From NCBI RefSeq assembly GCF_040869045.1, contig NC_090321.1, positions 33,229,426 through 33,293,425 on the forward strand: a stretch of DNA of 64,000 nucleotides. The letters are read 5' to 3'. Both the position numbers and the translations under genes were made by a program. This DNA comes from Eurosta solidaginis. Taxonomy: Eukaryota; Arthropoda; Insecta; Diptera; Tephritidae. This document shows positions 22,238-34,339 of the stretch, one piece after another; positions within the stretch are counted from its first letter, which is position 1, and the number at the start of each line of letters is the position of its first letter. The notes under the pieces are model-generated. The model did not search any database and was not told the origin of the DNA. It saw nothing but the letters and a program-made list of their open reading frames with translations.

Positions 22238-22410
22238 TTTTATTTTTCTCATTTCAAATTACTGGCTAAATCGGGTGTGGTTAGAGTAAACCTCCCGTCA
22301 ATTAGGGTAGCGTAATACCATATTTATATTTTTTGAATGAAAAGATTAGTGCACTTCTAGTTCGTTCAGTCCATCGAACTAGTTCTTTCGGCTCTTAGTT
22401 CGGTCACCTA

Positions 22411-23690
22411 ATTGAACTATTGTTGAACCAATTGAACTAGTGGGGAATATTTAGAATAAGGTGCCACGATTTTCCAACTTTTCTTTTTTTCGAGGGGTGT
22501 CGGGGGTCCTAAAAATCACAAAATTATCATCCGCAACTCTAGGAAACTCTTAGTTTATGAAATATAAGCCTTTTAATTTCTAAATTTAGTAAAATTTCAA
22601 CTTAAGTCCTGCAATTAAAATTCGGGTCGCACATGTCGATAGCGATATCAAAAGACGCGTATTTGCGTCAAGATTCAGAATCCGAAAGCAGAACTACATT
22701 TTTTATCTCGTTTAAAAGTTATTCGCGGAAAACCCGTCGGTACCATTGTCGCTTTTTTCGTTGTTGCAATTAAACAAACGAAAACAAATGAAGGTGGTGA
22801 ATAGTGTTGCCAGCTCCGCAACAATATATTTTTAACTTGATAGAAGATTATAAGGTTGATAAGGTGGTGACACGTCGACATAAATGCAAACAAACATACA
22901 CTATCAATGTATTTTGTTTTGTAATTCTCTGAATAATTTGAATAATTTGAAATTAATGTATTTAATTGGAACAAGTGCAGAATACCTACATTTGTCAAAA
23001 AAAATAAAAAAATAAAAAAAATGGACTTTATAGAGATTTTTATGCTGATTCCAACGGTAATTCTGCGTAGAACACCTTTCTGCATAGGCGGCCTTCGGCC
23101 ACGCTTATAAAAAATAACCCTGGGCTACGCCATGCTAAGTCCGGGTGTGTGGTATAACCGCCACGGTGATGTCCTTCTGCGTAGTTCAATTATTAAAAGT
23201 GTTTTACAAAAACAAAATATATTAATAGCGTATGTTTGTTTGCATTTATGTCGACGTGCCACCACCTGATAATGTTCTACCAAGATAAAAAGATATTGTT
23301 GCGGAGCTGGCAACACTATTCACCACCGTCATTTGTTTAATTGCAACAACGAAAAAAGCGACAATAGTACCGACGGGTTTTCCGCGAATAACTATTAAAC
23401 GAGATAAAAAATGTAGTTTCTGCTTTCGGATTCTGAATCTTGACGCAAATACGCGTCTTTTGATACCGCTATCGACATGTGCGACCCGAATTTTAAGTGC
23501 AGGACTTAAGTTGAAATTTTACTAAATTTGGAAATTAAAAAGCTTATATTTCATAAACTAAGAGTTTCCTAGAGTTACGGATGATAATTTTGTGATTTTT
23601 AGGACCCCCTCTACCCCTACAAATCAGCAAAAGTTTGAAAATCGTGGCACCTTATATAAAATCCAACCCGAACTAGTTCAATAGTTCAAT
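22411..23690. repeat. Long imperfect inverted repeat, about 500-bp arms
   Basis: Left arm 22411-22922 is the reverse complement of right arm 23205-23690, with scattered substitutions and small indels (including a 12-bp one near 22421). Shared words include AAGGTGCCACGATTTTC, GACGCGTATTTGCGTCAAG and GGTGGTGAATAGTGTTGCC. The outer ends fall in GAACTA-rich words. The spacer of about 280 bp (22923-23204) is GC-richer, with TTCTGCGTAG near each border. The 136- and 63-codon minus-strand frames here are hairpin by-products. Foldback element or hairpin-RNA locus; no transposase. Confidence 0.85.
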
Positions 23691-23699
23691 TCGGAAGTC

Positions 23700-24690
23700 A
23701 AATCTACTCACTGCCTGATTTAAACATCATATATGTATGCCGCCAGCAGCACTTATAGAAATTCGGCAGTACTTGCATTTCATTTTGTTTTCTTCACGCC
23801 TTTCTTTAAAGTGCTTTCATATTTCACTTCGCTTTGACATATGGAACAAATCACTATGTATTAAGCACACATTTTTCTAGTTAAATTTATGAAAGCAAAA
23901 TGGAAACACTTACTATTATTAAATTGTAAAACTTCACAAAATTACGATATGGTGGTAAACATCGTGAAATTCGAGCAGCTGTTTTAATTTTGACAAAGAA
24001 GTGAGTTGCCATACATGTTGAAATTTTAATTTGCAAAGTTGCCACATAAAAGTTTAGTTCACTTTAAGGAACGAACTTGCCAACTAGTTCAATTAAAAGA
24101 TCTAGTTCTTTCGTTCTTTAGTTCAATAGATACCCCAAGCCTAATACATACCTATGAGTACATATTGCCAGCTAATAAATAGACTCGTGATATTCATTAA
24201 AAACATTAATTTGTTACTCAAATCGTCGTCCTTAGTAGATACAGTTTAATGTTCTGTGTACCGAGTAATATTTTTGTCGTTAGAGTGAACGCATAAACCC
24301 TAACCATAAAAATAGTATGTACGAATACATAGGTATATCATATTCTCTCACTACTAACTGGTATTCGTCCTCCTTTAGCGGTAAAGACACCCACCGACAC
24401 TCACCTGTTTTGTGCAAAGCCATTTTTAACTTTTTTCTATGTAGATTTATATGGAACTATTTGAGCTTAAGGGTTGGGAAACATTTGAACTTCTTCGTTA
24501 AATCAAGCGAACTAATGAAATAAACCAGTTCATTTGGTTGGTTGAGATGATCGAAGTAGAATCTGCCTGTGAACACGGTGACATGAATAAGTTTGCGATA
24601 TCTTGTTCCTTGGCCCCCAACTACCATTGGTATTTCAAATGAGCGAAATACAATAAGATCTCAATAATGGTTTCATACATATTGACGAGA
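23700..24690. other. Intergenic DNA with GTTC-rich relic
   Basis: No gene. 24055-24130 repeats TAGTTC/GAACTA words (GTTCACTTTAAGGAACGAAC, CAACTAGTTCAATT) like those at the borders of the preceding inverted repeat. The frame at 24317-24523 has no domain signature. Confidence 0.4.
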
Positions 24691-24698
24691 ACGCAGTT

Positions 24699-25085
24699 AA
24701 ACTGTTGAATAAATAACTCCAATATTCAATAATGCAAAATCGTCTTTATTAGACTACTTTGAGAGTACTTCACAATAACACTTATACTTCACAACCAATA
24801 GCGTGCTTAAATCAAAACTGATTAGTCATGCCTTAGCTTGCTTTATGCTCTCGGTTTCCTCGTTCACCCATTTCTCCTAAGATCTAGTAATTTCGCGAAC
24901 TTCATGCTTGGTTACCAGCCATATACATGTATATTTGCAGTTTGTAGCCATATGCGTGTGTATATGTGAGTACTACTGCGGCTGATGATTACATGTGTTT
25001 GTGAGCATCTCTCCGTTGCTTTGTATGTATGTGTTTAAATGATGATTGATTTGCTTACGTACACAAGAGTGGCAGCTTGCTTTAT
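24699..25085 (-). mobile_element. Solo LTR, copy b, truncated
   Basis: The complement matches the LTR family: AATATTGGAGTTATTTATTC near its 3' part, polyadenylation region, GAAGTTCGCGAAATTACTAG, then TGGTAACCAAGCATG. It lacks the terminal TTCGTTACA on the left and the TGTGACG start on the right, so both ends are lost. Confidence 0.65.
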
Positions 25086-25129
25086 TGTTGTTGTGTCATT
25101 ATTTAAAAAATTCGCTACAGTATGTTCTG

Positions 25130-25610
25130 CCATTTCCGTTTCCTTGCGCCAACCCTCCTGCTTTATTTAGGCCCCAAGAGCTTTATTAAATGGCGCTATA
25201 CTGTTATGACCATACGCCCTGTACTCAAGCTGCCACGAGGTCTTAAGCTTTGTTGCAGTTGCTAGCGCTCTATTTTTGGCCATAATGTATGCAAGTGGGA
25301 TGTGAAAATGTAATGTAATGATCTCTGAATGATCCATCAGAGAGCTGATTGTTGATAGACATCTGCCGCTTATTATGACTGAAATGTCATCTGTATACGC
25401 AGTGAGTTTGACTAGTCATCTGGCCACAGCATCGGTGCTAATACCTCAGCCTGCGGCGTTCCTCTGTTTATAGATTTTGTGGCTTCACATAGACCCCATT
25501 ACGACACGATCATTTTGCAGCTTAACATGGAGCCAGTCTAATTTGTTAAGGCATAATGTCAGATATATCCGATCTTGTTTTCGAAGGAATTCTTAAACAT
25601 TTTTGGTAAA
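25130..25610 (-). pseudogene. LINE reverse transcriptase relic with YTDD box
   Basis: On the minus strand, fragments read RGTPQAEVLAPMLW (motif B region) and LTAYTDDISVIISGRCLS, a motif C in which the usual YADD is YTDD. Frames are interrupted. It resembles the relics at 46140-46605 and 53470-55262, which suggests the same I/R1-type LINE group. Confidence 0.6.
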
Positions 25611-26239
25611 GCACCCTTATCTACATATGAAAACAATGAAACTACATATCTGAAACTTGATTGACGTTAACTCATTTGATTGGAATAACTTGTGCACTGT
25701 CACCATTCTACTTCAATGAAATTGAGCTCAAATATGTTTGCACGTTTGAGTATATATACCTATGTATGTATGTTAAATAAATTGCTATATATATAAATAA
25801 ATATGCATGAAAATATGTGCCCGGTGTAATCGACTCTCATGTGTCTAATACATGTGACATTTACAATACGACTTAATATAATAGGAATTGTCGAGGAATG
25901 GCTTCAATGGCGTCAAACTACCTACACAAAAACACATAAAGAAGCCCTTAAACGCAATTTTCATATCAGAGCCATGAAAAAGTTCATGTAGCTCATTCTG
26001 TACTTTTTCGTAATGAAACTTTGTGTTGTTTGAAGGACAATTAGGGCATGTGCATAATGTATATGTACTATATATGCATCTGTGTACTAGTTGAAATCGC
26101 TTTTAAAATGCAATTTACCTAATCATGTTCATTAAGTAAGTGAATAAGTGAATGAATTATGTACAAATATGACATTGAAAATTATCACTTTAAAGTCAAT
26201 ATTTGATAAACTTTATTGGCCATAGGTGAATTGTTCATG
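25611..26239. other. Intergenic DNA, nothing recognised
   Basis: AT-rich DNA with TATATATAAATAAATATGC near 25780. No frames, RNA motifs or repeats beyond simple ones. Confidence 0.45.
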
Positions 26240-26374
26240 CACTGAAAGAAAAAGACTGGTAAAATCAACTGAAATACGGGTCAATTCAACCGAAATTTCT
26301 GTATATTTTTATCCATGGCAACAAGTTGTTGAATCAACTGCGCGCAAATCGTTGATTCGTAATTGACCGTTTTA

Positions 26375-27109
26375 CATACCAACCTAATAAAAACGCATTG
26401 CGTTTGCGTAGCGCACGCATATAAACGCCTTTTTTGCCCGAACCGAAATAGGCATGCGTTGCGACAATAGGTGTTTTTTTTTTTAAGCGAGCTTGAAAAA
26501 AACGCTTCAACTAGCTAAACAGTTTCATTATGCCAAAACCATACAGATGGTGGAGGTTTATCAGCTAATTGTTACTTTTTTCGCTGCTATGACATTTATA
26601 CTTCTAGCGCAGTATGTTTTTGACACTCAACCAGAGAATTACAAAAACAAAATACATGAAATGCGTGTGTTTGTTTGTATGTATGTCACCCTGCCGCCAC
26701 GCTGTTATTTGTTATTTTTGCTTATCTGCACATTCGTATGTTCATTTCATTCGCTCGTTCACAATAGTGCTCTATTTTTGAATACGCAACACTATCAATC
26801 AGGTCGACAATTACCTAAGCGGTTTCAACTGAAAGCTCTTAGCCAACTCAACTCGATTACTTTTTATTGTTGCTTTCCATGCAATTCTGTAAGCTAGCTA
26901 GTGTTTTAATTGTATTTGTTAGCAACGAAATACAGCTAATGTAAAACATGTGTGCAAACGTCAAACCGAAATGTCACGCAGAACAAAAATTGGAAATCGA
27001 GTGGTTTTTACGCAGCAAATTCAATTTCGGTTTCTCTCATACAAGTTGTATGTGCTTGAGACATTTTTGACAGAAAATTACTTGCGTGCGTTTATATGAG
27101 GTTGGCATG
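26375..27109. mobile_element. Nested TIR element, 735 bp
   Basis: The ends CATACCAACCTAATAAAAAC and, complemented, CATGCCAACCTCATATAAAC match at about 20 of 23 bases. The 134-codon frame at 26493-26897 lies inside; it starts KKTLQLAKQFHYAKT, has hydrophobic stretches, but no recognised transposase or host motif and is not called as a gene. No clear target duplication. Confidence 0.55.
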
Positions 27110-28598
27110 TTAGTAGTCAAAAAAAAGTTGTTTCATTATACTTTACCCATAGTTTTGTTAAATTAACAATTACTGTCGCTCTAAGAATACCAATCAAAAA
27201 TGTTAATATGAAACTGATAAATTAACAGGTTTAATGTTAAGATGAGACTAACAGCGAAAGCCGTAGACATGACAGAGAATTTTGTTCATTCGAAATAACC
27301 AGCGTAAACTGTTAAATTAACAGAGTTTATTGTCGAAATGACACTACCAGTAAAATCTATTGAAATAACAGATATTTCTGTTTTTTCTAGATTAATAGCG
27401 TAAACGTTTACATCAACAGAGTTTTCTGTTCATATGACATTAATACCTGTGGAAAAAATAAAAGCCGGAAAAATATATGTATATTTAAACTTGCGTAGTT
27501 TTTTTTATTTGTATAAATTACACATTAGTACGTTTCATTTCTAATGACTTTATTTCTATATTTAGTGATATTAATTAAAATAATAATAGCTTAAATCTGA
27601 ATTCAAATAAAACTTGTCCCGAAGTATCATCAACAGTTTTTTACGAAAGTATGTTGCCATATATATACGTAAATATGTGAATACATAAATACGCATCATT
27701 GCTACAAATATATTTGCTACATACATATTGACACACGCGTTAGTACATGCTCTAGCGAACCACATTGTCGTCGGTTTCAAGTACTTTATTTCAACTTTTT
27801 CTTCAAAAATTTTCACCATATTGTTATATTATAATTATAGTTATATTTGTGTGCGCACATTTGATATAAAATGTTTCCATTTTCTTTGAATTAAAAACAA
27901 AAATCGGACAAATAAGTACATATGTATTTATGTACCGAACTTCAATAGGGCGTACATCAAATATGCTGGCACGCATTAAACATTATACACTTTTATTAAA
28001 CGCACTTTCACCAAATTTTGTTTTTTATAATTTATTAAATTTATAGTTTTGAACTTCGCCGCGCGCCATTTCACTTTTCAAATAGAAATGAAAATAGTAG
28101 TCACGAAACTGATTCTCAATTCTTTCAGTTGCAGCTCATTCTCAGTTTCTTCTCTGGCATGTAGAGTTGCCACACTTGATTGTTTCGAAGAAAACATGTA
28201 GTATAAATTTTTGACATAATATTTTAAATAGAGAACTTGTAATTTATAGAAAAGTAAAGAATCAAATCGCGGGAAGGTAATTCACCACTGGAGTAACTTT
28301 ACATGTCATTCGGCAAGTTTAATTCTCGTAACACTTTATTTTGAAACGATTCCAAAACAACTCAAACTTTTATGCTGTCGGCAACATCAACATTAAAAAA
28401 GGATGTTTTTATTTCTTATTAGATTCGTTCGCATGAGTGAAAATTCGTAAAAACTTTAACAAAATGTTACTAACTTTGGAAAATCTTGTTCGTTCAAACA
28501 AAACTTTTGCAACAAGAGGGCGCATTTTTGCATTTTGCTTGGAGGAGAAGTTGCAAAATTGTACCCGATAAATAGATAACAGAAATAGATAAGCAAAA

Positions 28599-28775
28599 CA
28601 TCTTTTACAAAGGCCTAAAGGGCTACGACGAGCTCCCATTGGAAATTAAAAATTGCAATGAAATCTTAGTTTTTAAGGCAAAATTTAATGAATTTTGTAA
28701 GACTATATAAAAGATAGAATAGTACTATTTGTATCTTGAATTAGGCTTTAAGCCATAATAAATAAATAAATAGGT
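28599..28775 (+). pseudogene. LINE ORF2 C-terminus with AATA tail
   Basis: Translation KGYDELPLEIKNCNEILVFK then AKFNEFCKTI-stop is the typical C-terminal end of jockey-type ORF2. A short 3' UTR follows and then an (AATA)n tail near 28756-28773. It is a strongly 5'-truncated insertion inside the CACTG element. The 76-codon opposite-strand frame is a shadow. Confidence 0.65.
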
Positions 28776-29279
28776 ATCCCGGTATCGCATAATTTTTGCA
28801 GTGTTATGCGTAGTAAATTCAAAAAAGGGATTTTTCGTTTTGTATTGATAACTGAAAAACCAGTTTTTTGTTATTTTCCGAATTTGTGTGTTTTTTCGAT
28901 TTGGTGGTTTTCTTATTTTGGTGTTTTTTTAACAAGTGGCACCATCATCATAAGTACAAAGTAGAGAGCGCAGTGGGCGTAAAATTCTCTTTTCTCTTTG
29001 CTCATACACACTAACTGTTGTTTGCTGTTGAAATGACCAGTGAGATCAGTTGTGTTAACAGAAAAATCAGTTAGATTGTTTAGGAATCTGTCAATTTTAC
29101 AGAATTTTGTTAACTTAAGAGCAACAATTTCTCTTCTGTTGAAATGACTAAACTAATTTGTTCGCCTGACAAAGAACTCGGTCGAATTAACCATAATTCG
29201 ATCAATATCACGAAATCTCCGTTAAGTCAAGAACAACAGAACCGATTTGTTGATTTTACTTGCACCATTTCTTTCAGTG

Positions 29280-30389
29280 TGTGTTCATACTGGCATATGT
29301 GTATATACATACATAGGGATGTATTTCCTGTAATCAAAACCAATTTTGAATCATAGGTAGAAGTTTCAGTTGTTAAATTAAACACGAATATATCAGTCTC
29401 ATACTTGTTTAAAATATACCAAGTTATTACTAGTCCCTTTAAGTGTAGATAATACCTACACATATGTGAGATGTCAAACAAAAAATTTATGTTGGATTTT
29501 CCCATGTCTGAAAACTGCAGATTTTCCATTCTATAATTTTATTTATAATACAATCTTATTCAGTTATCAGTTATAATTGTGAACTAGTGTACTTTTTCTA
29601 ACTAATTTGGTGATTACCTATAGGGTTCTCTTGTGCTACGTGCTTGCGTCGGTGAATTTACGGCGTTTTGACTTTGTTCATGTTATCACTATTTACATAT
29701 GAATAATTTTTTGCTTGTGTTTTTGTACTTACTGTTAAAAATTTTCCATTCAAATTGAGATTTAGCTATTATTTTAAATGGAAAAATATTTGTGACGTAT
29801 TTTCGTCTGCAGTAATTACAAAATAATGATGAAAACTATGATGATGAGGGTAATGATGCTGATTATAATGCGTGAAGGCCGCGGCACAATGAAATTTTTC
29901 ATATAGATGCGTTTAACACAAGCTTATGCATTCCAGTAACATCGCCACAATCAACCATGATGTTGGGTTTATAAATATGAAGGAACTTCAGACTTGGCAA
30001 TTGAAATTTATTTCGCCTTGCCTATTCACATGCAAAATACTCCCAAGCACTATTATAAGCATTCTCCCTTTACAACAAAAATACTTGCGAACGTATTTTG
30101 CGTCGTATTCATTTGTTATATTGCAGTTTTTAATTGCGAAAAATGTTAGAAAAGTTACCAACGAGTATGAAAAATAATTTCATTTGCAAAATGTGCCAGC
30201 ACCCTTAGCCGAAGCAAATATCAAATTCTTCTTCTTATGCTTTCCTTGCAACAAAATTTGGGAGTTGGCTACTTTTCCATGTCAGTGGCGCCAGTGTCGC
30301 TCAATCTACCGTTCTTCATAAAAATACATACAATCTACTGATAATGCATAAGATTGAGTAAAATGCATCAATATGAAAAATTGCTTAAG
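29280..30389. other. Intergenic DNA, nothing recognised
   Basis: AT-rich. The frame at 29926-30177 (83 codons) and those at 29144-29529 have no motif and no coding-like composition. 29230-29279 belongs to the preceding element. Confidence 0.4.
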
Positions 30390-30960
30390 TGACGGGGCTT
30401 TAAAGAACGCCTCATACCTTTCATGAATGGAGCTAAACAATAATCGTATGAAATTTGGAAAATTTATAAAACTTGAACAATCAGCTGTGTAGGACTTATA
30501 TATTTGACCGATATTGGCGATTTTTTTGGACAACAATGAATGACTTATATGAACGCATCCTATGAAATTTCAAGCTTCTAGCTTTGAAAATGGGAAAGAA
30601 ATGGCGAAAAACCTTTTATCTGAACACTCAGTTGCATGCGATATACATATATGACCGATCTTAATAACTCTTTCAGAATACAATTCATGCCATATACGTA
30701 CACATCCTGTGAAATTTCAAGCTTCTAGCTTTAAAAATGAGAGCGAAACGGCGAAAAACCACATAAGTATCTGAACAATCGATTGCATACGATATACATA
30801 TGACCCGATCTTAATCCTATGAAAGCTTCCAGCTTTGAAAATGAGAAAGAAATCGCAGAAAGCCTCGTTTCTGAAGAATCGGGATGTGATACATGTCGTA
30901 TGGCATATTGTATGGAAAAAAAAACTTCAGGTGTACATCCAGTTTCTGAATCTATGGGTT
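30390..30960 (+). repeat. Repeat family D, copy 2 (147-bp modules)
   Basis: TTTCATGAATGGAGCTAAAC near 30419 matches 15176. Modules 'GAAATTTCAAGCTTCTAGCTT...ATCTGAACA...GATATACATATGACC' start at 30564 and 30711 (147 bp apart), with a third shortened module near 30821. No GTCY tract is left in this copy. Non-coding. Confidence 0.55.
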
Positions 30961-31050
30961 ATACTGAGTAATATTGTCCATGGGACCATTAATCTGAAAT
31001 GAATTTCGAGCCTTCCTAATTTGGTTAGGAAATATATTTGTTTTTACAAA

Positions 31051-34000
31051 TTTTTATACTCAGTTGAGCAGAGCTCACAGAGTATATTAAGTTTGATTGG
31101 ATAACGGTTGGTTGTACATATATAAAGGAATAGAGATAGATATAGACTTCCATATATCAAAATAATCAGGATCGAAAAAAAATTTGATTGAGCCATGTCC
31201 GTCCGTCCGTCCGATATCACGATAACTTGAGTAAATTTTGAGGTATCTTGATGAAATTTGGTATGTAGGTTCCTGAGCACTCATCTCAGATCGCTATTTA
31301 AAATGAACGATATCGGACTATAACCACGCCCACTTTTTCGTTATCGAAAATTTCGAAAAACCGAAAAAATGCGATAATTCATTACAAAAGACAGATAAAG
31401 CGACGAAACTTGGTAGATGAGTTGAGCTTATGACGCAGAATAGAAAATTAGTAAAATTTTGGACAATGGGCGTGGCACCACCCACTTTTAAAAGAAGATA
31501 ATTTAAAACTTTTGCAAGCTGTAATTTGGCAGTCGTTGAAGATATCATGATCAAATTTGGCAGGAACGTTACTCCTATTACTATATGTACGCTTAATAAA
31601 AATTAGCAAAATCGGAGAAGGACCACACCCACTTTAAAAAAAAAAATTTTTTAAAGTAAAATTTTAACAAAAAATTTAATATCTTTACAGTATATAAATA
31701 ATTATGTCAACATTCAACTCCAGTAATGATATGGTGCAACAAAATACAAAAATAAAAGAAAATTTCAAAATGGGCATGGCTCCGCCCTTTTTCGTTTAAT
31801 TTGTCTAGGATACTTTTAACGCCATAAGTCGAACAAAAATTAACCAATCCTTTTGAAATTTGGTAGGAGCATAGATTTTATGACGTTAACTGTTTTCTGT
31901 TTTTATACACAGTCGTCCCTCAGTCCTTCCGCATGGCAGTTAACGCGATGACTTGAGCAAAAATCGACATATCTTTAATGAACTTAGTTCACGTGCTTAC
32001 TTGAACTCACTTTATCTTGGTATGAAAAATGAAAGAAATCCGACTATGACCACGCCCACTTTTTCGATATCGAAAATTACGAAAAATGAAAAAAATGCCA
32101 TAATTCTATACCAAATACGAAAAAAGGGATGAAACATGGTAAGGTACTTGGATTGTTTTATTGACGCAAAATATAACTTTAGAAAAAACTTTATAAAATG
32201 GTTGTGACACCTACCATATTAAGTAGAAGAAAATGAAAAACTTCTGCAGGGCGAAATAAAAAACCCTTAAAATCTTGGCTGGTATTACATATATAAATAA
32301 ATTAGCGGTATCCAACAAATGATGTTCTGGGTCACCCTGGTCCACATTTTGGTCGATATCTGGAAAACGCCTTCACATATACAACAACCACCTCTCCCTT
32401 TTAAAACTCTCATTAGTACCTTTAATATGATACCCATATCGTACAAACTCATTCTAGAGTCAACCCTGGTCCACCTTTATGGCGATATCCCGAAAAGGGG
32501 TCCACCTATAGAACTAAGCCCCACGCCCTTTGAAATACTCATTAACACCTTTCATTTGATACCCATATCGTACAAACATATTCTAAAGTCACCCCTGGTC
32601 CACCTTTATGGCGATATCTCGAAAAGGCGAACACCTATAGAACTAAGGCCCACTCCCTTTTAAAATACTCATTAACTCCTTTCGTTTGATACTCATATTA
32701 CACAAACGAATTCTAGAGTCACCCCTGGCCCACCTTTATGGAGATATCTCGAAACGGCGTCCACCTATGGAACTAAGGATTACTCCCTTTTAAAATACTC
32801 ATTAACACCTTTCTTTTGATACCCATATTGTACAAACAAATTCTAGGGTCACCCCTGATCCACCTTTATGGCGATATCTCGAAACGGCGTCCACCTATAG
32901 CACTAAGACCCACTCCCTTTTAAAATACTCATTAACACCTTTCGTTTGATGCCCATATTGTACAAACAAATTCTAGGGTCACCCCTGGTCCACCTTTATG
33001 GCGATATCTCGAAACGGCGTCCACCTATGGAACTAAGGATTACTCCCTTTTAAAATACTCATTAACACCTTTCTTTTGATACCCATATTGTACAAACAAA
33101 TTCTAGGGTCACCCCTGGTCCACCTTTATGGCGATATCTCGAAACGGCGTCCACCTATGGAACTAAGGATTACTCCCTTTTAAAATACTCATTAACACCT
33201 TTCATTTGATACCCATATCGTACAAACGCATTCTAGATTCACCCCTGGTCCACCTTTATGGCGATATCTCGAAACGGCGTCCACCTATGGAACTAAGGAT
33301 TACTCCCTTTTAAAATACTCATTAACACCTTTCATTTGATACCCATATCGTACAAACACATTCTAGAGTCACCCCTGGTCCACCTTTATGGCGATATTTC
33401 GAAACGGCGTCCACCTATAGAACTAAGGCCCACTCCCTATTAAAATACTCATTAACACCATTCGTTTGATGCCCATATTGTACAAACAAATTCTAGGGTC
33501 ACTCCTGGTCCACCTTTATGGAGATATCTCGAAACGGCGTCCACCTATGGAACTAAGGATTACTCCCTTTTAAAATACTCATTAACACCTTTCTTTTGAT
33601 ACCCATATTGTACAAACAAATTCTAGGGTCACCCCTGGTCCACCTTTATGGCGATATCTCGAAACGGCGTCCACCTATGGAACTAAGGATTACTCCCTTT
33701 TAAAATACTCATTAACACCTTTCATTTGATACCCATATCGTACAAACGCATTCTAGATTCACCCCTGGTCCACCTTTATGGCGATATCTCGATACAGCGT
33801 CCCCCTATGGAATTAAGGATTACTCCCTTTTAAAATACTCATTAACACCTTTCATTTGATACCCATATCGTACAAACGCATTCTAGAGTCAACCCTGATC
33901 CACCTTTATGTCTATATCCCTAAATGGCGTCCACCTATACAACTATGGCCCACTCCCTCATAAAATACACTGTAATACCTTTCATTTGATACATATGTCA

Positions 34001-34127
34001 TACAAACACATTCCAGGGTTAACTCGGTTCATTTTCCTACATGGTTATTTTCCCTTATGTTGTCACCATAGCTCTCAACTGAGTATGTAATGTTCGGTTA
34101 CACCCGATTTAACCTTCCTTACTTGTT
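31051..34127 (+). mobile_element. mini-me-like repeat element, copy 3
   Basis: Standard left end TTTTTATACTCAGTTGAG, GCCATG core with a shortened (GTCC)n tract (31196-31212), the GATATCGAAAA blocks, a minisatellite of about 13 units and the right end ACTTGTT. A gap near 31900 removes one GGGCGAAATCGG block. The right end continues with ATTATTATTTTTGTTAGAA, shared in inverted form with copy 4. Confidence 0.8.
32370..34020 (+). repeat. 130-bp minisatellite inside copy 3, about 13 units
   Basis: Tandem units as in copy 2. The 'CTAAGGATTACTCCC' variant dominates and several consecutive units are almost identical, so recent amplification is likely. The first units after 32319 and the last near 33900 are the most diverged, the normal pattern for arrays that expand internally. 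Confidence 0.9.
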
Positions 34128-34339
34128 ATTATTATTTTTGTTAGAAAATATTTTTGGCTATTTAAAAATCGAATTTGCAATATGATAAAGTAAAATATTC
34201 GTCGATTTTTGGAACAAATTCGTCGATTTTACCCAAAAAGAAGAAATAAAATCCGAAAATAGTAGAAAGCGCCCTATAGCGACGAGTATTTTATTCCATA
34301 TTTTTAAATACCAAAATATGTTCTAAGAAAAATAATAAT

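Larger units (their letters stand above)
26240..29279. mobile_element. 3-kb element with CACTGAAAG inverted ends
   Basis: Left end 26240 reads CACTGAAAGAAAAAGACTGG then GTAAAATCAACTGAAAT. The complement of the right end at 29279 reads CACTGAAAGAAATGGTGCAA then GTAAAATCAACAAAT, so about 40 bp of imperfect TIR. Subterminal zones (about 27130-27450 and 29030-29270) are rich in TTAACAGA and GAAATGAC words in repeated, partly inverted array. No transposase frame found. It includes a nested TIR element (26375-27109) and a LINE tail (28599-28775). The CACTG end suggests a CMC-type origin but this is uncertain. Confidence 0.55.

Noticed and set aside
22675..23085. 136-codon minus-strand ORF
   Set aside because: It overlaps the arm and spacer of the inverted repeat and has no domain; the mirrored arm has no matching intact frame.
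26493..26897. 134-codon ORF with hydrophobic segments
   Set aside because: It lies inside a TIR element, has no recognisable transposase or host signature, and low-complexity T-rich composition explains the hydrophobicity.
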